Shown here: piece by piece, positions 8,937 to 17,970 of the stretch
How positions within the stretch are numbered: the first letter of the stretch is position 1
How the letters are laid out: every line of letters starts with the position of its first letter
DNA from: Promethearchaeota archaeon
GTDB taxonomy: Archaea > Asgardarchaeota > Lokiarchaeia > Sigyniarchaeales > Promethearchaeaceae
NCBI GenBank assembly: GCA_016933055.1
Contig: JAFGBS010000028.1
Coordinates: forward strand, 290,018 to 354,017
Direction of reading: 5' to 3'
Length of the DNA stretch: 64,000 nucleotides
Made by a program: the position numbers and the translations under genes
The notes under the pieces: generated by a model
Told to the model about the DNA's origin: nothing
Database searches by the model: none
Seen by the model: the letters and a program-made list of their open reading frames with translations, nothing else

Positions 8937-10466
8937 ATGAGTAAAACAGAAGAATTTATCACACAAATTATAAATGGGTATCAACCCAAGGGTGAGTATC
9001 TGATTTTAGGAGGAGCAATGCTGAATGGGGAGGCAATTCCCGATACCCATGTAAAAATACCTCTTAAAACCATGAACCGACATGGATTAATAGCCGGAGC
9101 AACCGGCACGGGGAAAACAAAAACCCTTCAAGTCATATCAGAGCAACTTTCCGAAAAAGGTGTACCTGTTTTAGTTATGGATATAAAAGGTGATCTGAGC
9201 GGGATTGCAAAACCTGGTGTAGAAAAATCATTCATCACGGAAAGACACGCAAAAATTAATTTACCCTATTCAGTGAAAGGTTTTCCAGTCGAATTAATGT
9301 CCCTTTCCCAGCAAGATGGTATTCGTATGCGAGCCACGGTTTCTGAATTTGGACCAGTATTATTTTCCCGAATTCTTGATTTGAACACGACTCAAGCGAG
9401 CATACTATCCACTATTTTCAAGTACTGTGATGATAATAAAATGGCACTGCTTGATTTAAAAGATATAAAAAAAGTTATTCAGTTTATTACTGATGAGGGT
9501 AAGGAAGATTTTGAGAGTGAATACGGGAAAATCTCTGCTTCTTCGACAGGGGTCATCCTTCGAAAGATTATTGAACTCGAACAACAAGATGCTGACCTCT
9601 TTTTCGGAGAAATCTCTTTTGATATTGATGATCTTATGAGGGCTGATAGAAAGGGAAACGGTTATATTAATATTATCAGATTAGATGATATTCAAGATAA
9701 GCCTAAGCTGTTTTCAACCTTTATGTTATGTTTGTTAGCCGAAGTTTACGATCAAATGCCCGAAAAAGGAGATGCCGAAAAACCAGAGTTGGTGATTTTC
9801 ATAGATGAAGCACATCTTATATTCAAACAAGCTAGTAAAACTCTACTCGAGCAAATTGAGACTATTGTGAAACTGATCCGATCAAAAGGAGTAGGAATAT
9901 TCTTTGTAACACAAAATCCTATGGATGTACCCAATAGTGTACTAGCTCAACTTGGACTAAAGGTACAGCATGCTTTGAGAGCTTTTACGGCGACCGATCG
10001 AAAAGCGATAAAACTCACTGCTGAAAATTTTCCAATATCAGATTATTACCAAACTGATGAAGTGCTTACTTCTCTTGGTACGGGAGAAGCTTTGGTAACT
10101 GCGTTAAATGAAAAAGGGAGACCAACTCCTCTTGCAGTTACAATGATTCGAGCACCAATGAGCAGAATGGATATTTTAACACCCAAAGAGCTTACTGCTA
10201 TCAATACTGCCTCAGACCTTGTAAAAAAATATAATAAAACCGTTGATCGCGAAAGTGCTTATGAAATTTTAAGTAAAAAAATCGAGATTATAGAGAAAGA
10301 ACAGAAAAAGGAAGTTGAAAGGAAAAAAAAAGAAACGGAAAAAAAACAAACATCAAAATCTTCATCTAACCGAAGCAGAAAAAGCACTAAATCTGTAACA
10401 AAAGTCTTAACCAGTGCCACTTTTATTAGAGGAGCATTGGGTATTTTAAAAAAAGTCATTCGTTAA
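8937..10466 (+). CDS. HerA-like ATPase, DUF853 family
   Basis: 509-residue FtsK/HerA-superfamily ATPase of the DUF853 (YjgR-like) group. The Walker A motif is GATGTGKT (54-61), and the segment LVMDIKGDLSGIA (79-91) is diagnostic of DUF853. The Walker B is VIFIDEAHLIF (286-296). A TQNPMDVP segment at about 325-332 matches the sensor region. The last 80 residues are a Lys/Ser-rich tail followed by FIRGALGILKKVI, also seen in family members. It likely forms a hexameric DNA-pumping or remodelling motor. No NurA nuclease gene is adjacent, so it is unlikely to be the canonical HerA-NurA resection motor. No ribosome binding site precedes the ATG. Confidence 0.92.
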   Translation: MSKTEEFITQIINGYQPKGEYLILGGAMLNGEAIPDTHVKIPLKTMNRHGLIAGATGTGKTKTLQVISEQLSEKGVPVLVMDIKGDLSGIAKPGVEKSFITERHAKINLPYSVKGFPVELMSLSQQDGIRMRATVSEFGPVLFSRILDLNTTQASILSTIFKYCDDNKMALLDLKDIKKVIQFITDEGKEDFESEYGKISASSTGVILRKIIELEQQDADLFFGEISFDIDDLMRADRKGNGYINIIRLDDIQDKPKLFSTFMLCLLAEVYDQMPEKGDAEKPELVIFIDEAHLIFKQASKTLLEQIETIVKLIRSKGVGIFFVTQNPMDVPNSVLAQLGLKVQHALRAFTATDRKAIKLTAENFPISDYYQTDEVLTSLGTGEALVTALNEKGRPTPLAVTMIRAPMSRMDILTPKELTAINTASDLVKKYNKTVDRESAYEILSKKIEIIEKEQKKEVERKKKETEKKQTSKSSSNRSRKSTKSVTKVLTSATFIRGALGILKKVIR

Positions 10467-10491
10467 TTTTATCTTTTTTCTTCTTTTTTTA
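10467..10491 (+). terminator. T-rich terminator after the HerA-like gene
   Basis: Three successive T runs separated by single C or A bases follow the stop codon directly. There is no hairpin; this is typical archaeal termination. Confidence 0.55.
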
Positions 10492-10492
10492 T

Positions 10493-10610
10493 TAATCAAT
10501 ATCTACACCACTCCTTAAGGGTTGATAACCCAAATTAACCATGTGGTTTTAGTGTAAAACTAAACCGAGCCTACGATGACCCGTATAGGGTGGGTGATAG
10601 ATGTTGATTA
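10493..10610. ncRNA. Candidate structured RNA or inverted-repeat element with multibranch fold
   Basis: A 17-18 base closing stem pairs 10493-10509 with 10593-10610, with one wobble and one bulge. Inside it are three hairpins: GGGTT-GAT-AACCC at 10519-10531, an 8-bp bulged stem GGTTTTAGT/ACTAAACC at 10545-10566, and ACCC-GTATA-GGGT at 10579-10591. The fold is cloverleaf-like but lacks tRNA landmarks. It sits between convergent genes, so it is either an independent small RNA or a miniature inverted-repeat element; the strand is undetermined. Confidence 0.5.
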
Positions 10611-10652
10611 TAGAAAAACTGTGTTTGGAGGACGAATCAGCTTTATATGTAT

Positions 10653-10675
10653 GAAAAATAAAAAAAGAGAAAAAT
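10653..10675 (-). terminator. T-rich terminator for the GlcF-like gene
   Basis: On the minus strand the stop codon of the Fe-S protein is followed by several closely spaced T runs, without a hairpin. Confidence 0.45.
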
Positions 10676-12025
10676 TTATTTCTTTTTTGCTGGACCTTTT
10701 TCTTTCAGTAAATCGAATGTATCAATAAGTTCAAGTATTCCATACACTGGGATGCCGTGATTATCTCTCTCGTTTGCGTCATTGAGGTTTCTCCAGCAGA
10801 ATGGACATTCCGTAAGCATGATATCTGCTCCGACTGCTTCAGCTTCATCCAGCCGTCTAGAGGATGTATTTAAACTGAACTCAGGATATTGAGCCCTTAC
10901 ACCCCCCCCGGCTCCGCAACAGAAAGAGTTTTCTTTAATTCGATACATTTCGTTAAATTTGATGCCAGGAAGTGCCCGAATAATGGTTCGGGGTATTTCA
11001 AACCAGTCATCTACTCTCTTGCTTAGTTTTCTTTTGTCAAGAAAGAGATTATCGGAACTATTGATCAATTCTCTTTTGAAATGTTCGGCGAAATGTCTTC
11101 CTGTGTGGCATGGATCATGATAAGTTACCGTTTTTCCCTTAAGCTTTGGATGTTCTTTAAACTCTAACTTTCCGTCAGTAATGAGTTGAGCTATTAGTTC
11201 CATTGCATGTTGTGTTTTAAATGTGTTTTTCTTACCCGTCCATTTAGGATAGTCAATTGTAAAGGTTCGGTAGCAACCTGCGCATGAAAACAGAATCAGT
11301 TCGTAGTTAGCAAAAAATTTCAAGTTATCATTCATTAGGCGCTGAGCAGTGTTTGTTTTTCCAATTCGGAAGAAAGGAGATCCGCAACATACTTCTTCTG
11401 TGAGAACAGTTATATCTAATCCCAATTTTTGAAGCAGTTTAACCGTAGCACCCGCAATATTCTTCTGTCGATAAGCAGCAGTACATCCTACGAAATAGGC
11501 GATTTTCGCATCCTTTTTGTTGAGAAGTTTTGGATCGATGCCTGCTTCTTTAACCCAATCAACACGTTCGACTTTTTTACCACCATACGGATTGTCTTCT
11601 TTTTGGGTTATATTATCCACAAGTTCGTGTTTATCCCGAGCAGGTACTCCAGCTTCTAAAACTGCTGCGCGTAATGCTTCAATAATGTCTACAGTGCGCA
11701 CATCGTTTTCGCATTGCTCCCCACAGAGCCCACACGTTATGCATGGGTAAATCACATCTGCCACATTATCGTCAATTTCAATTTCACCTTCCAGAATGCT
11801 GCGAGCAATCCACATTTTGCCGGCATTGGCGTAAGCTTCCCACCCATATTCTAATTGTGCAGGACACGATTTTAACATACCCTCATACAGTACTCGTTCC
11901 TTTGAGAAAGAACCTTTGTGTTCTCCGACACCTTCTCTACTTGGATCACCAGAATACGCAAATACGCAGGCTTTACAGTGGATGCAACGATATATATCAG
12001 TTTTCAATTCTTTTAGTCTTTCCAT
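10676..12025 (-). CDS. (Fe-S)-binding oxidoreductase subunit, GlcF/HdrD type
   Basis: 449 residues. Two N-terminal [4Fe-4S] cluster motifs are visible: C14-C17-C20 with C54-Pro, and C95-C98-C101-C105. Two CCG domains follow, with C213-C214-G and C369-C370-G plus supporting cysteines at 181, 248, 251 and 306. This is the architecture of glycolate oxidase iron-sulfur subunit, GlpC and LutA-like proteins, which take electrons from a flavoprotein partner and pass them to quinone or a heterodisulfide-type acceptor. The gap between the third and fourth cysteine of the first cluster is unusually long. The partner flavoprotein gene lies directly upstream with 25 bases between them, so the two form an operon. 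Confidence 0.85.
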   Translation of the reverse strand: MERLKELKTDIYRCIHCKACVFAYSGDPSREGVGEHKGSFSKERVLYEGMLKSCPAQLEYGWEAYANAGKMWIARSILEGEIEIDDNVADVIYPCITCGLCGEQCENDVRTVDIIEALRAAVLEAGVPARDKHELVDNITQKEDNPYGGKKVERVDWVKEAGIDPKLLNKKDAKIAYFVGCTAAYRQKNIAGATVKLLQKLGLDITVLTEEVCCGSPFFRIGKTNTAQRLMNDNLKFFANYELILFSCAGCYRTFTIDYPKWTGKKNTFKTQHAMELIAQLITDGKLEFKEHPKLKGKTVTYHDPCHTGRHFAEHFKRELINSSDNLFLDKRKLSKRVDDWFEIPRTIIRALPGIKFNEMYRIKENSFCCGAGGGVRAQYPEFSLNTSSRRLDEAEAVGADIMLTECPFCWRNLNDANERDNHGIPVYGILELIDTFDLLKEKGPAKKK

Positions 12026-12050
12026 GATCTATCAACTCCGTATGCCAATT

Positions 12051-13553
12051 TTATGGCAACATTAACCTCCCTGGGTGCATAATGTAGTTTGGATCAAACA
12101 TTTCCTTGACCTTGCGCAAGTATTTCAAATAAGTTCCTGCTCGACTGTACATCTCAGGTGCATGGATATACGGATCGGGTCGATAATTAATCCATCCTCG
12201 TGATAAACAATATTCAGTTGATTCCCGATTCATATCTTGCACCCTTTGGAAATCCTCTGGTTTGCTGGAATCGAAGCACACAATAGGCATACAAATCGCT
12301 TGTCTGCATCGTTCAATTGAAGCTACCCACATTACTTCGGGGAAATCATACTTCTTTAAAATTTTATTATATTCTACACAAAAATCTGCAGAATCGGTCC
12401 ATGGAGTATACCATGTAATGAAAAGAAAGCCAGCTTCGTAATAAGAATATGGAATAGCGATTTTATTTGGCTTTCTTAGTCGGGATGCTACTTGTTTTGG
12501 ATGGAGTTTCCACTCCTTGATTGCATCTGGATCCTTACATTTTGGATTTTTCTTAAATTCATTCGCCAAGCGATCGATAGTTTTTTCCACAAAATCTTGT
12601 TCTTCAGCGGATTGGGCCCAAATTTCCCAGTTCATCCACCATGGTGCAATTCCCATTTTTTCATAAAAAGAATAATCGTTCGGAACTTTGTCTTTTGGCC
12701 ATCGAGTCATAATTAAAGGCCAATTTCCCCCTTGGACCATTACAGTATTATGCGCAATTCCGAATTCGAGCTTGCCCGCCTCCAGAGTAAGGTTCTGCAT
12801 ATCGTAAGGATTCGACATCGCCCATGCTTTAATGGTTTTATGTGCCGGATGCGGGAATATCTTCACAACACCTTTAGTAAACACCCCCATAGCACCTTGC
12901 GACCCCATAAATAAGCTAAACAGCTCCGGACCGAGGCCCCATTTGTAGAAAGGTTTCACTCCGTTTAATGCCCAAGAACCTAATCTAATAATATCCCCTT
13001 GGGGAACGACAACTTCACCACCCATGAAAATTTGTCCTTGAGGTCCCATTGAACTCGTTACGAGCGAAAACCCTCGATCAATAGCGTCTCCCATGACGGT
13101 GGCCGTTGGTGGAGCGCCATCAGCTATCGGGGGGCAGAATGCAGGATGATATTTTTCAAAATATGCCCATAATTCGCCAGCAGTAACGCCTGGTTCGATT
13201 ACAACATAGCGGTTATCTTCATCTACTTCAATTATGCGGTTCATACGTGATAAGTCTAATTGGACACCGCCCGGTTTAATCAATGGACAGGCGAAACCTC
13301 CACTTAATCCCCCACTAATGGGGGACACGGGAATTTTCCGGGTGTTACACCAGACAAGAATCTTTCGTATTTCTTCTGTATAGCGTGGTCGGATAATGAC
13401 GTCAGCTATTTGAGATTCAAGACCCATCACCGATTTGGCTAAGTAAGAAGCTCTAATGGCCGGATTATCGGACACATATTGTTTTCCAACAATTGATTGG
13501 AAGTGTTCGATATCATCGGCAGTTGGTTTATTATAATGCATTTTAATATTCAC
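12051..13553 (-). CDS. FAD-binding oxidoreductase, GlcD/D-lactate dehydrogenase type
   Basis: 500-residue flavoprotein of the PCMH/VAO fold. The FAD domain includes IIRPRYTEEIRKIL (53-66), the PPxx-loop equivalent PISGGLSGG (77-85), and VIEPGVTAGELW (117-128). The C-terminal cap ends MFDPNYIMHPGRLML, the classic end of FAD-linked oxidases. With the adjoining Fe-S subunit it should oxidise a 2-hydroxy acid such as glycolate or D-lactate. Four to six cytosine-rich glycine segments in the active site are divergent from well-known GlcD proteins, so the substrate is open. Starts at 13553 and at the internal ATG 13541 are both possible. It is the first gene of its operon. Confidence 0.85.
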   Translation of the reverse strand: MNIKMHYNKPTADDIEHFQSIVGKQYVSDNPAIRASYLAKSVMGLESQIADVIIRPRYTEEIRKILVWCNTRKIPVSPISGGLSGGFACPLIKPGGVQLDLSRMNRIIEVDEDNRYVVIEPGVTAGELWAYFEKYHPAFCPPIADGAPPTATVMGDAIDRGFSLVTSSMGPQGQIFMGGEVVVPQGDIIRLGSWALNGVKPFYKWGLGPELFSLFMGSQGAMGVFTKGVVKIFPHPAHKTIKAWAMSNPYDMQNLTLEAGKLEFGIAHNTVMVQGGNWPLIMTRWPKDKVPNDYSFYEKMGIAPWWMNWEIWAQSAEEQDFVEKTIDRLANEFKKNPKCKDPDAIKEWKLHPKQVASRLRKPNKIAIPYSYYEAGFLFITWYTPWTDSADFCVEYNKILKKYDFPEVMWVASIERCRQAICMPIVCFDSSKPEDFQRVQDMNRESTEYCLSRGWINYRPDPYIHAPEMYSRAGTYLKYLRKVKEMFDPNYIMHPGRLMLP

Positions 13554-14188
13554 AAAATTCTCTTATAAGAAAGTTACGGTAATCTCTAATCCTCGCCTTA
13601 AAAAGATTTTTTCACACTAATCGCAAATAAAGGGAATTTAAGTTCCGATTAGGTCGGAATTCAGTATGTAATGGGAAAAGCAGATATGTTAATTAATAAA
13701 AAATTTACCCACATAAATGAAATTTATAAGATAACTGATTAATCTTGACAATTATTTTCTTAATGTCGACGTGTTCCTTGTAATCGAGTAATATTTCTCA
13801 ATTTCCTCTCGCACTCTAATTTGAAAAGTGAGAGGATGAACCTAAAGCAATCCTCTTGGGTCTTCATATGGAGGTTGAGTGATCTATATTCTTCATAGTA
13901 TGAAAATCTTGTATCTAAATTAATAGTACAGTAATACCCCTATCCGTAAGGAAAGACCTTTTTTATTTCGTTGAAAACTGAAGAGGATTTTTGACGAATC
14001 CAGCGTTTAGACAAATTTATGTATATCGTTGGGTCAAAAAAATTCGATTCTTTATGTTTTAAATCTTGACACATGAACAATGCAATAAATCAGTATCCCA
14101 TCATGCAGAATTAAATCAAAAAAATTAATATAACCAAAGTTGAATGTGTATATGAATAGTAAAAGTGTATCAAAATAGAGGAATGAAT
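13554..14188. other. Long spacer with several short inverted repeats, no gene seen
   Basis: A 635-base divergent spacer between the GlcD-like gene and the acyl-CoA synthetase operon. I see no coding frame. It holds a perfect TTCCGA-N5-TCGGAA hairpin at 13643-13659. A 9-bp bulged hairpin CCTCT[CG]CACT/AGTGAGAGG lies at 13805-13835, and GAGGAT/ATCCTC and AACCT/AGGTT pairs lie within 13832-13876. These may belong to a structured leader or a separate small RNA. Confidence 0.35.
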
Positions 14189-15385
14189 ATGGTAGAAAAA
14201 AGACAACAAGTCGATATTCCCACATCCAAAAATGCCCCAGTAGTTATAATGTCAAGATTTAAACAACCTTGGTCAGGCTTATTAGCATTTTCTGTTCCAT
14301 TATTGGTAAGTATCATTACTTGGTGGATATTTTTTGACCCCCGTTACCATGAAGATCAGTTTTTGATTTTCTTAGCTCCTACTGTGGGAGGTTTGGGTCT
14401 TATTGGAGTTTTATGGGCAATCTGGTTTGATAATTGGCCGTACTACAATAAATTACGTAAAGCTTGGCAAATTGTCCTTGTTGGAACAATTATTAATTTG
14501 GCAATCATGGTAATACTCGCATTCGTGTTGCGACCGATATTCACACGATTCTTAGCTCAGAAGTTAGGGATAACTGATGAAATCATAGCAGATTATGTAG
14601 GGAAATCCATATTCGGAGCATTAAGCGGATCTACTTTTTCCTTTGCTACATTATGGGTATCCGCAACTATGTTTTGGCCATTTTTCAAGTATGATCAACC
14701 AAAGCGGGGTATTTTTGTTTGGATAGTAGGTACCGTTATAACTATCATTACATGGGTAGCGGGATTTTTGTTCACGGTAGATCCAACAGTGACAGACATT
14801 AGATATGCGATCAAAGATTCATATTTGGATGCCTTGGGATTGACTCAATGGACCATTTTTTATTCTCTACTCACTTTAATGGTGCTGGAATACTGGCCAT
14901 GGACAAAGATTGCGAAGAAACAACCCTTTGTGGGAATATATGCATTTTTTGGTTGTGGTATTTTAGGATTTATAACCTATATCGGTTTTAAATATGTAGC
15001 TAAATATGCATTTTCTCCGATCTTCATAGCATTAGGAGGAGAACCCGGATTTTTGATTACGGTTGAAAAAAGCTGGACTACTATGAATATCTCATTTGCA
15101 GATTTTCTTATTGCAGCAGTAATCCTTGTTGCATTATTTTTCGATAACTGGCCTAAAAAATATAAACAGTGGAAGAATTTCATTATTAGAGTAGTTTTGG
15201 TATTAGTGATTGGTATAGCGAGCTTTTTCCTCTATTACTTGGTCTCCCCCTCTTTGTTTGGAGAACCACGCAATCATTTCATTAAAGTCCCTACGCACTT
15301 CTTAGTGTATTTTCTTTGGTTAGAACTTTTATTTGCATATGTTTGGAGAAAATGGCCAATTTACAAAGAATTCAAGAAAGGTTAG
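14189..15385 (+). CDS. Membrane protein with five WP-motif repeats
   Basis: 398 residues, about ten membrane helices, no family I can name. The protein is built of five units of 68-85 residues. Each unit is a helix, an outward loop, a second helix and then a cytosolic Trp-Pro motif: FDNWPYY (80-86), MFWPFF (161-166), LEYWPW (233-238), FDNWPKKY (318-325) and RKWPIY (387-392). Such regularity suggests duplication of a two-helix module and an architectural, scaffold or transport role. I place the start at ATG 14189 because GAGG ends seven bases upstream; earlier GTG and ATG codons at 14165 and 14183 are in frame. The acyl-CoA synthetase begins four bases after its stop, so the job is probably tied to acyl or lipid metabolism. 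Confidence 0.8.
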   Translation: MVEKRQQVDIPTSKNAPVVIMSRFKQPWSGLLAFSVPLLVSIITWWIFFDPRYHEDQFLIFLAPTVGGLGLIGVLWAIWFDNWPYYNKLRKAWQIVLVGTIINLAIMVILAFVLRPIFTRFLAQKLGITDEIIADYVGKSIFGALSGSTFSFATLWVSATMFWPFFKYDQPKRGIFVWIVGTVITIITWVAGFLFTVDPTVTDIRYAIKDSYLDALGLTQWTIFYSLLTLMVLEYWPWTKIAKKQPFVGIYAFFGCGILGFITYIGFKYVAKYAFSPIFIALGGEPGFLITVEKSWTTMNISFADFLIAAVILVALFFDNWPKKYKQWKNFIIRVVLVLVIGIASFFLYYLVSPSLFGEPRNHFIKVPTHFLVYFLWLELLFAYVWRKWPIYKEFKKG

Positions 15386-15389
15386 TAAA

Positions 15390-16940
15390 ATGTATAATTT
15401 CGGACATAAATCGACCTCTTGTGAGTTTGAATGGGTAGGAAACTGGTCCGCTAGGCGTGCTAAATTAACCCCGAATCGAGAAGCGATTGTTGATAATATT
15501 GAGAAAAAGCGTTATACATTTCAACAAATTGATGATAGAGCAAACCAACTCGCACAAGTATTAATAGATAATGGTATTAAAATAGGAGATCGCGTAGCAA
15601 TTCTTGCAAAAAACTCTATAGATTGTATCGATTTATATTTTGCTTTGAGCAAGATTGGAGCAATTTTAGTTCCCTTAAATGTCAGACTTTCCGTTCTGGA
15701 GCTAGAATTTTTAATCCAAAAAACCAAACCGAAACTACTACTTTACGGTAAAGATATGCTGGAAAAAACTACGGAGTTAAAAAAAAAATCTCTCGTGAAT
15801 ATATATTATGCTACGGGAGTTGACGAATTAGATGGAGATCCAAGCATACGACAACTTTTCCAAGATAAAGAACCCGTTCCATCCAACAGATCTGCACTAA
15901 ATTTAGAAGATCCTTCAATTATAATGTTTACAGGAGGGACTACTGGATTACCTAAAGGAGCAATTTTGTCTCATCGGTTAATTTTCTGGAATTCCGTAAA
16001 TACTATTATCTCTTGGGGATTAAACCCCGAGGATGTTCAACCCTTATTGTTTCCCTTATTCCATACGGGAGGTTGGAACGTATTACTACTCCCATTCTTT
16101 CATTTAGGAGCAAAAACTATTCTGATGGGAGACTTCGATCCCTTAGACACCCTAAAAATAATCGAAGAGGAAAAATGTACCATAGTAATAACGGTTCCAA
16201 CTGTATTCCTTGTTATGGCAAACTTACCTCAATTTAAAAACACCAATTTTGATTCAGTGAAGATATTCATCTCGGGAGGCGCTCCGTGCCCTGTCGCCAT
16301 TATGGAAAAATATTGGGCGCGTAAGAAACTACTCAAAATGGGATATGGGTTAACTGAAGTGGGACCAAATAATTTTTACCTCCCAGAAAGCGAAATAAAA
16401 CGAAAACCTACATCTGTCGGATTCCCTGTATTTCATTGCGATATGCGGGTTGTAGATACTGAAACTAACGACGAAATTCCCCAGGGAAATGTGGGGGAGT
16501 TATTATTAAAGGGACCACATATCTTTTCGGGTTATTGGGAAGAACCAGAAGAAACCAAAAAAACTATTGGACCAGATGGATGGGTTCACACGGGAGATCT
16601 TGTGAAAATTGATGATGAAGGATTCTATTACATCGTTGGTAGAAAGAAAGAAATGTATATTAGTGGTGGAGAGAATATTTTCCCAGTAGAGATTGAGGAG
16701 ATTTTATACAAACATCCTGCAATCGATCTTGCAGCTGTTATTGGAGTCCCAGATGAGAAATGGGGGGAGGTAGGAAAAGTATTCTTCACATTGAAACCAA
16801 ATAAGCAAGTATCTATCGAAGAAGTAAAGGAATACTTGGTGAAGCGATTAGCAAAATACAAAATTCCAAAGTACTTTGAAATCCGAGATGTGTTACCAAC
16901 TTCTGCAGCAGGGAAAATTCTAAAAAAAGATCTAAAATAG
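15390..16940 (+). CDS. AMP-forming acyl-CoA synthetase
   Basis: 516 residues, ANL adenylating superfamily. The phosphate loop FTGGTTGLPKG is at about 180-190. Core motif GYGLTEVGP follows in mid-protein, then the hinge GWVHTGDL and GRKKEMYISGGENIFPVEIE. The C-terminal catalytic lysine lies in AAGKILKKDL. It should activate a carboxylic acid, probably a medium or long fatty acid, to the acyl-CoA. The ATG at 15390 follows GAAAGG at a good distance and lies just after the stop of the repeat membrane protein; an upstream in-frame ATG at 15333 would overlap that gene and is less likely. The KAS III-like gene follows after ten bases, which makes a tight three-gene operon. Confidence 0.92.
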   Translation: MYNFGHKSTSCEFEWVGNWSARRAKLTPNREAIVDNIEKKRYTFQQIDDRANQLAQVLIDNGIKIGDRVAILAKNSIDCIDLYFALSKIGAILVPLNVRLSVLELEFLIQKTKPKLLLYGKDMLEKTTELKKKSLVNIYYATGVDELDGDPSIRQLFQDKEPVPSNRSALNLEDPSIIMFTGGTTGLPKGAILSHRLIFWNSVNTIISWGLNPEDVQPLLFPLFHTGGWNVLLLPFFHLGAKTILMGDFDPLDTLKIIEEEKCTIVITVPTVFLVMANLPQFKNTNFDSVKIFISGGAPCPVAIMEKYWARKKLLKMGYGLTEVGPNNFYLPESEIKRKPTSVGFPVFHCDMRVVDTETNDEIPQGNVGELLLKGPHIFSGYWEEPEETKKTIGPDGWVHTGDLVKIDDEGFYYIVGRKKEMYISGGENIFPVEIEEILYKHPAIDLAAVIGVPDEKWGEVGKVFFTLKPNKQVSIEEVKEYLVKRLAKYKIPKYFEIRDVLPTSAAGKILKKDLK

Positions 16941-16950
16941 CTGAGAAACT

Positions 16951-17964
16951 ATGCGTCAAGTCGGTATAGAATCATGGGGGGTGTACCTTCCTGAACATCA
17001 ACATACAAGTGAATATATTGCGCGAGAAACGGGAATTCCTGAGGATGTTCTAGAAGATAAATTTGGAATTAGAAGTAAAACGGTACCCGGCCCAGACGAC
17101 CATACAGTAAAAATGGGTGCCTATGCAAGCATCAAAGCATTAGAAAAAGCTAATTTGACTCCCGAAGATATTGATGTGATAATATGGGCAGGAGAGGTCT
17201 ACGCAGAACATCCTATGATGACTTACGGAATTAAATTACAAAAATATTTGGGAAATCCCAAAAAACCCTGGGCATTTGATATTAATCAGAGATGTGGAAC
17301 TTTTTTAGTGGGAATGCTAATTGCGAAAAGCTTCATGGAAACAAATCCTTCAATCAAACGGATTTTAATAGCAAGTGGCTATAGAAATTCAGATCTGATT
17401 AATTATAAAAACTCTCGTGCCAGATTTATGACTAGCCTTGCAGCGAGCGGAGTAGCAGCGATCTTAAAAGCAGATTATCAACATAACGAAATTCTTGGAA
17501 TCTCTGTCATGACAGATGGTGCATTTGCCGATGATGTATATGTACCTGCTGGAGGTACAGTTATGCCTATTTCTAAAAAAGCTATCGATGAGAATATGAT
17601 ATATCTAGATGTGCCCGACCCTGAGGGGCTTAAAGAACGGTTAGATCAAAAATCCATGCGTGCTTTCATCAATGTCATTGATGATGCGCTCCATAAATCA
17701 AACTTAACCCGGGATAATATCAATTACTTAGCTTTACTCCATATGAAAAGAAGCGCATATGAATATGTAGCAAAGGAAATTGGAGTGGATCCATATAAAC
17801 AGACCATATACTTAGAAAATATAGGGCATAATGGTCAAAATGATGGAATCTTATCCATTGACTATGGTGTGAAAAAGGGTATGATAAGGTCAGGAAATAT
17901 CGTGGTTATCGCAGCCGCGGGTATCGGGTGGGCTTGGAACGCTGGAATAATAAGATGGGGATAA
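16951..17964 (+). CDS. 3-oxoacyl-ACP synthase III / HMG-CoA-synthase-like enzyme
   Basis: 337-residue thiolase-fold protein of the KAS III group. The nucleophilic cysteine is C115 in DINQRCGTF. H264 in LLHMKRSAY and N294 in IGHNGQND align with the His and Asn of FabH-type enzymes, although the usual HxxN triplet is altered to HMKR. It ends with AAAGIGWAWNAGIIRW, the glycine-rich tail of the family. A decarboxylating or non-decarboxylating Claisen condensation using the acyl-CoA made by the preceding gene product is the natural reading. Since archaea lack a classical fatty acid synthase, a role in making a special beta-keto or branched acyl compound is inferred. It is the last gene of the operon. 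Confidence 0.8.
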   Translation: MRQVGIESWGVYLPEHQHTSEYIARETGIPEDVLEDKFGIRSKTVPGPDDHTVKMGAYASIKALEKANLTPEDIDVIIWAGEVYAEHPMMTYGIKLQKYLGNPKKPWAFDINQRCGTFLVGMLIAKSFMETNPSIKRILIASGYRNSDLINYKNSRARFMTSLAASGVAAILKADYQHNEILGISVMTDGAFADDVYVPAGGTVMPISKKAIDENMIYLDVPDPEGLKERLDQKSMRAFINVIDDALHKSNLTRDNINYLALLHMKRSAYEYVAKEIGVDPYKQTIYLENIGHNGQNDGILSIDYGVKKGMIRSGNIVVIAAAGIGWAWNAGIIRWG

Positions 17965-17970
17965 AAAAAA

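Noticed and set aside
10493..10610. tRNA gene
   Set aside because: The cloverleaf-like shape suggested it, but there is no anticodon arm of proper size, no T-loop sequence and the closing stem is far too long.
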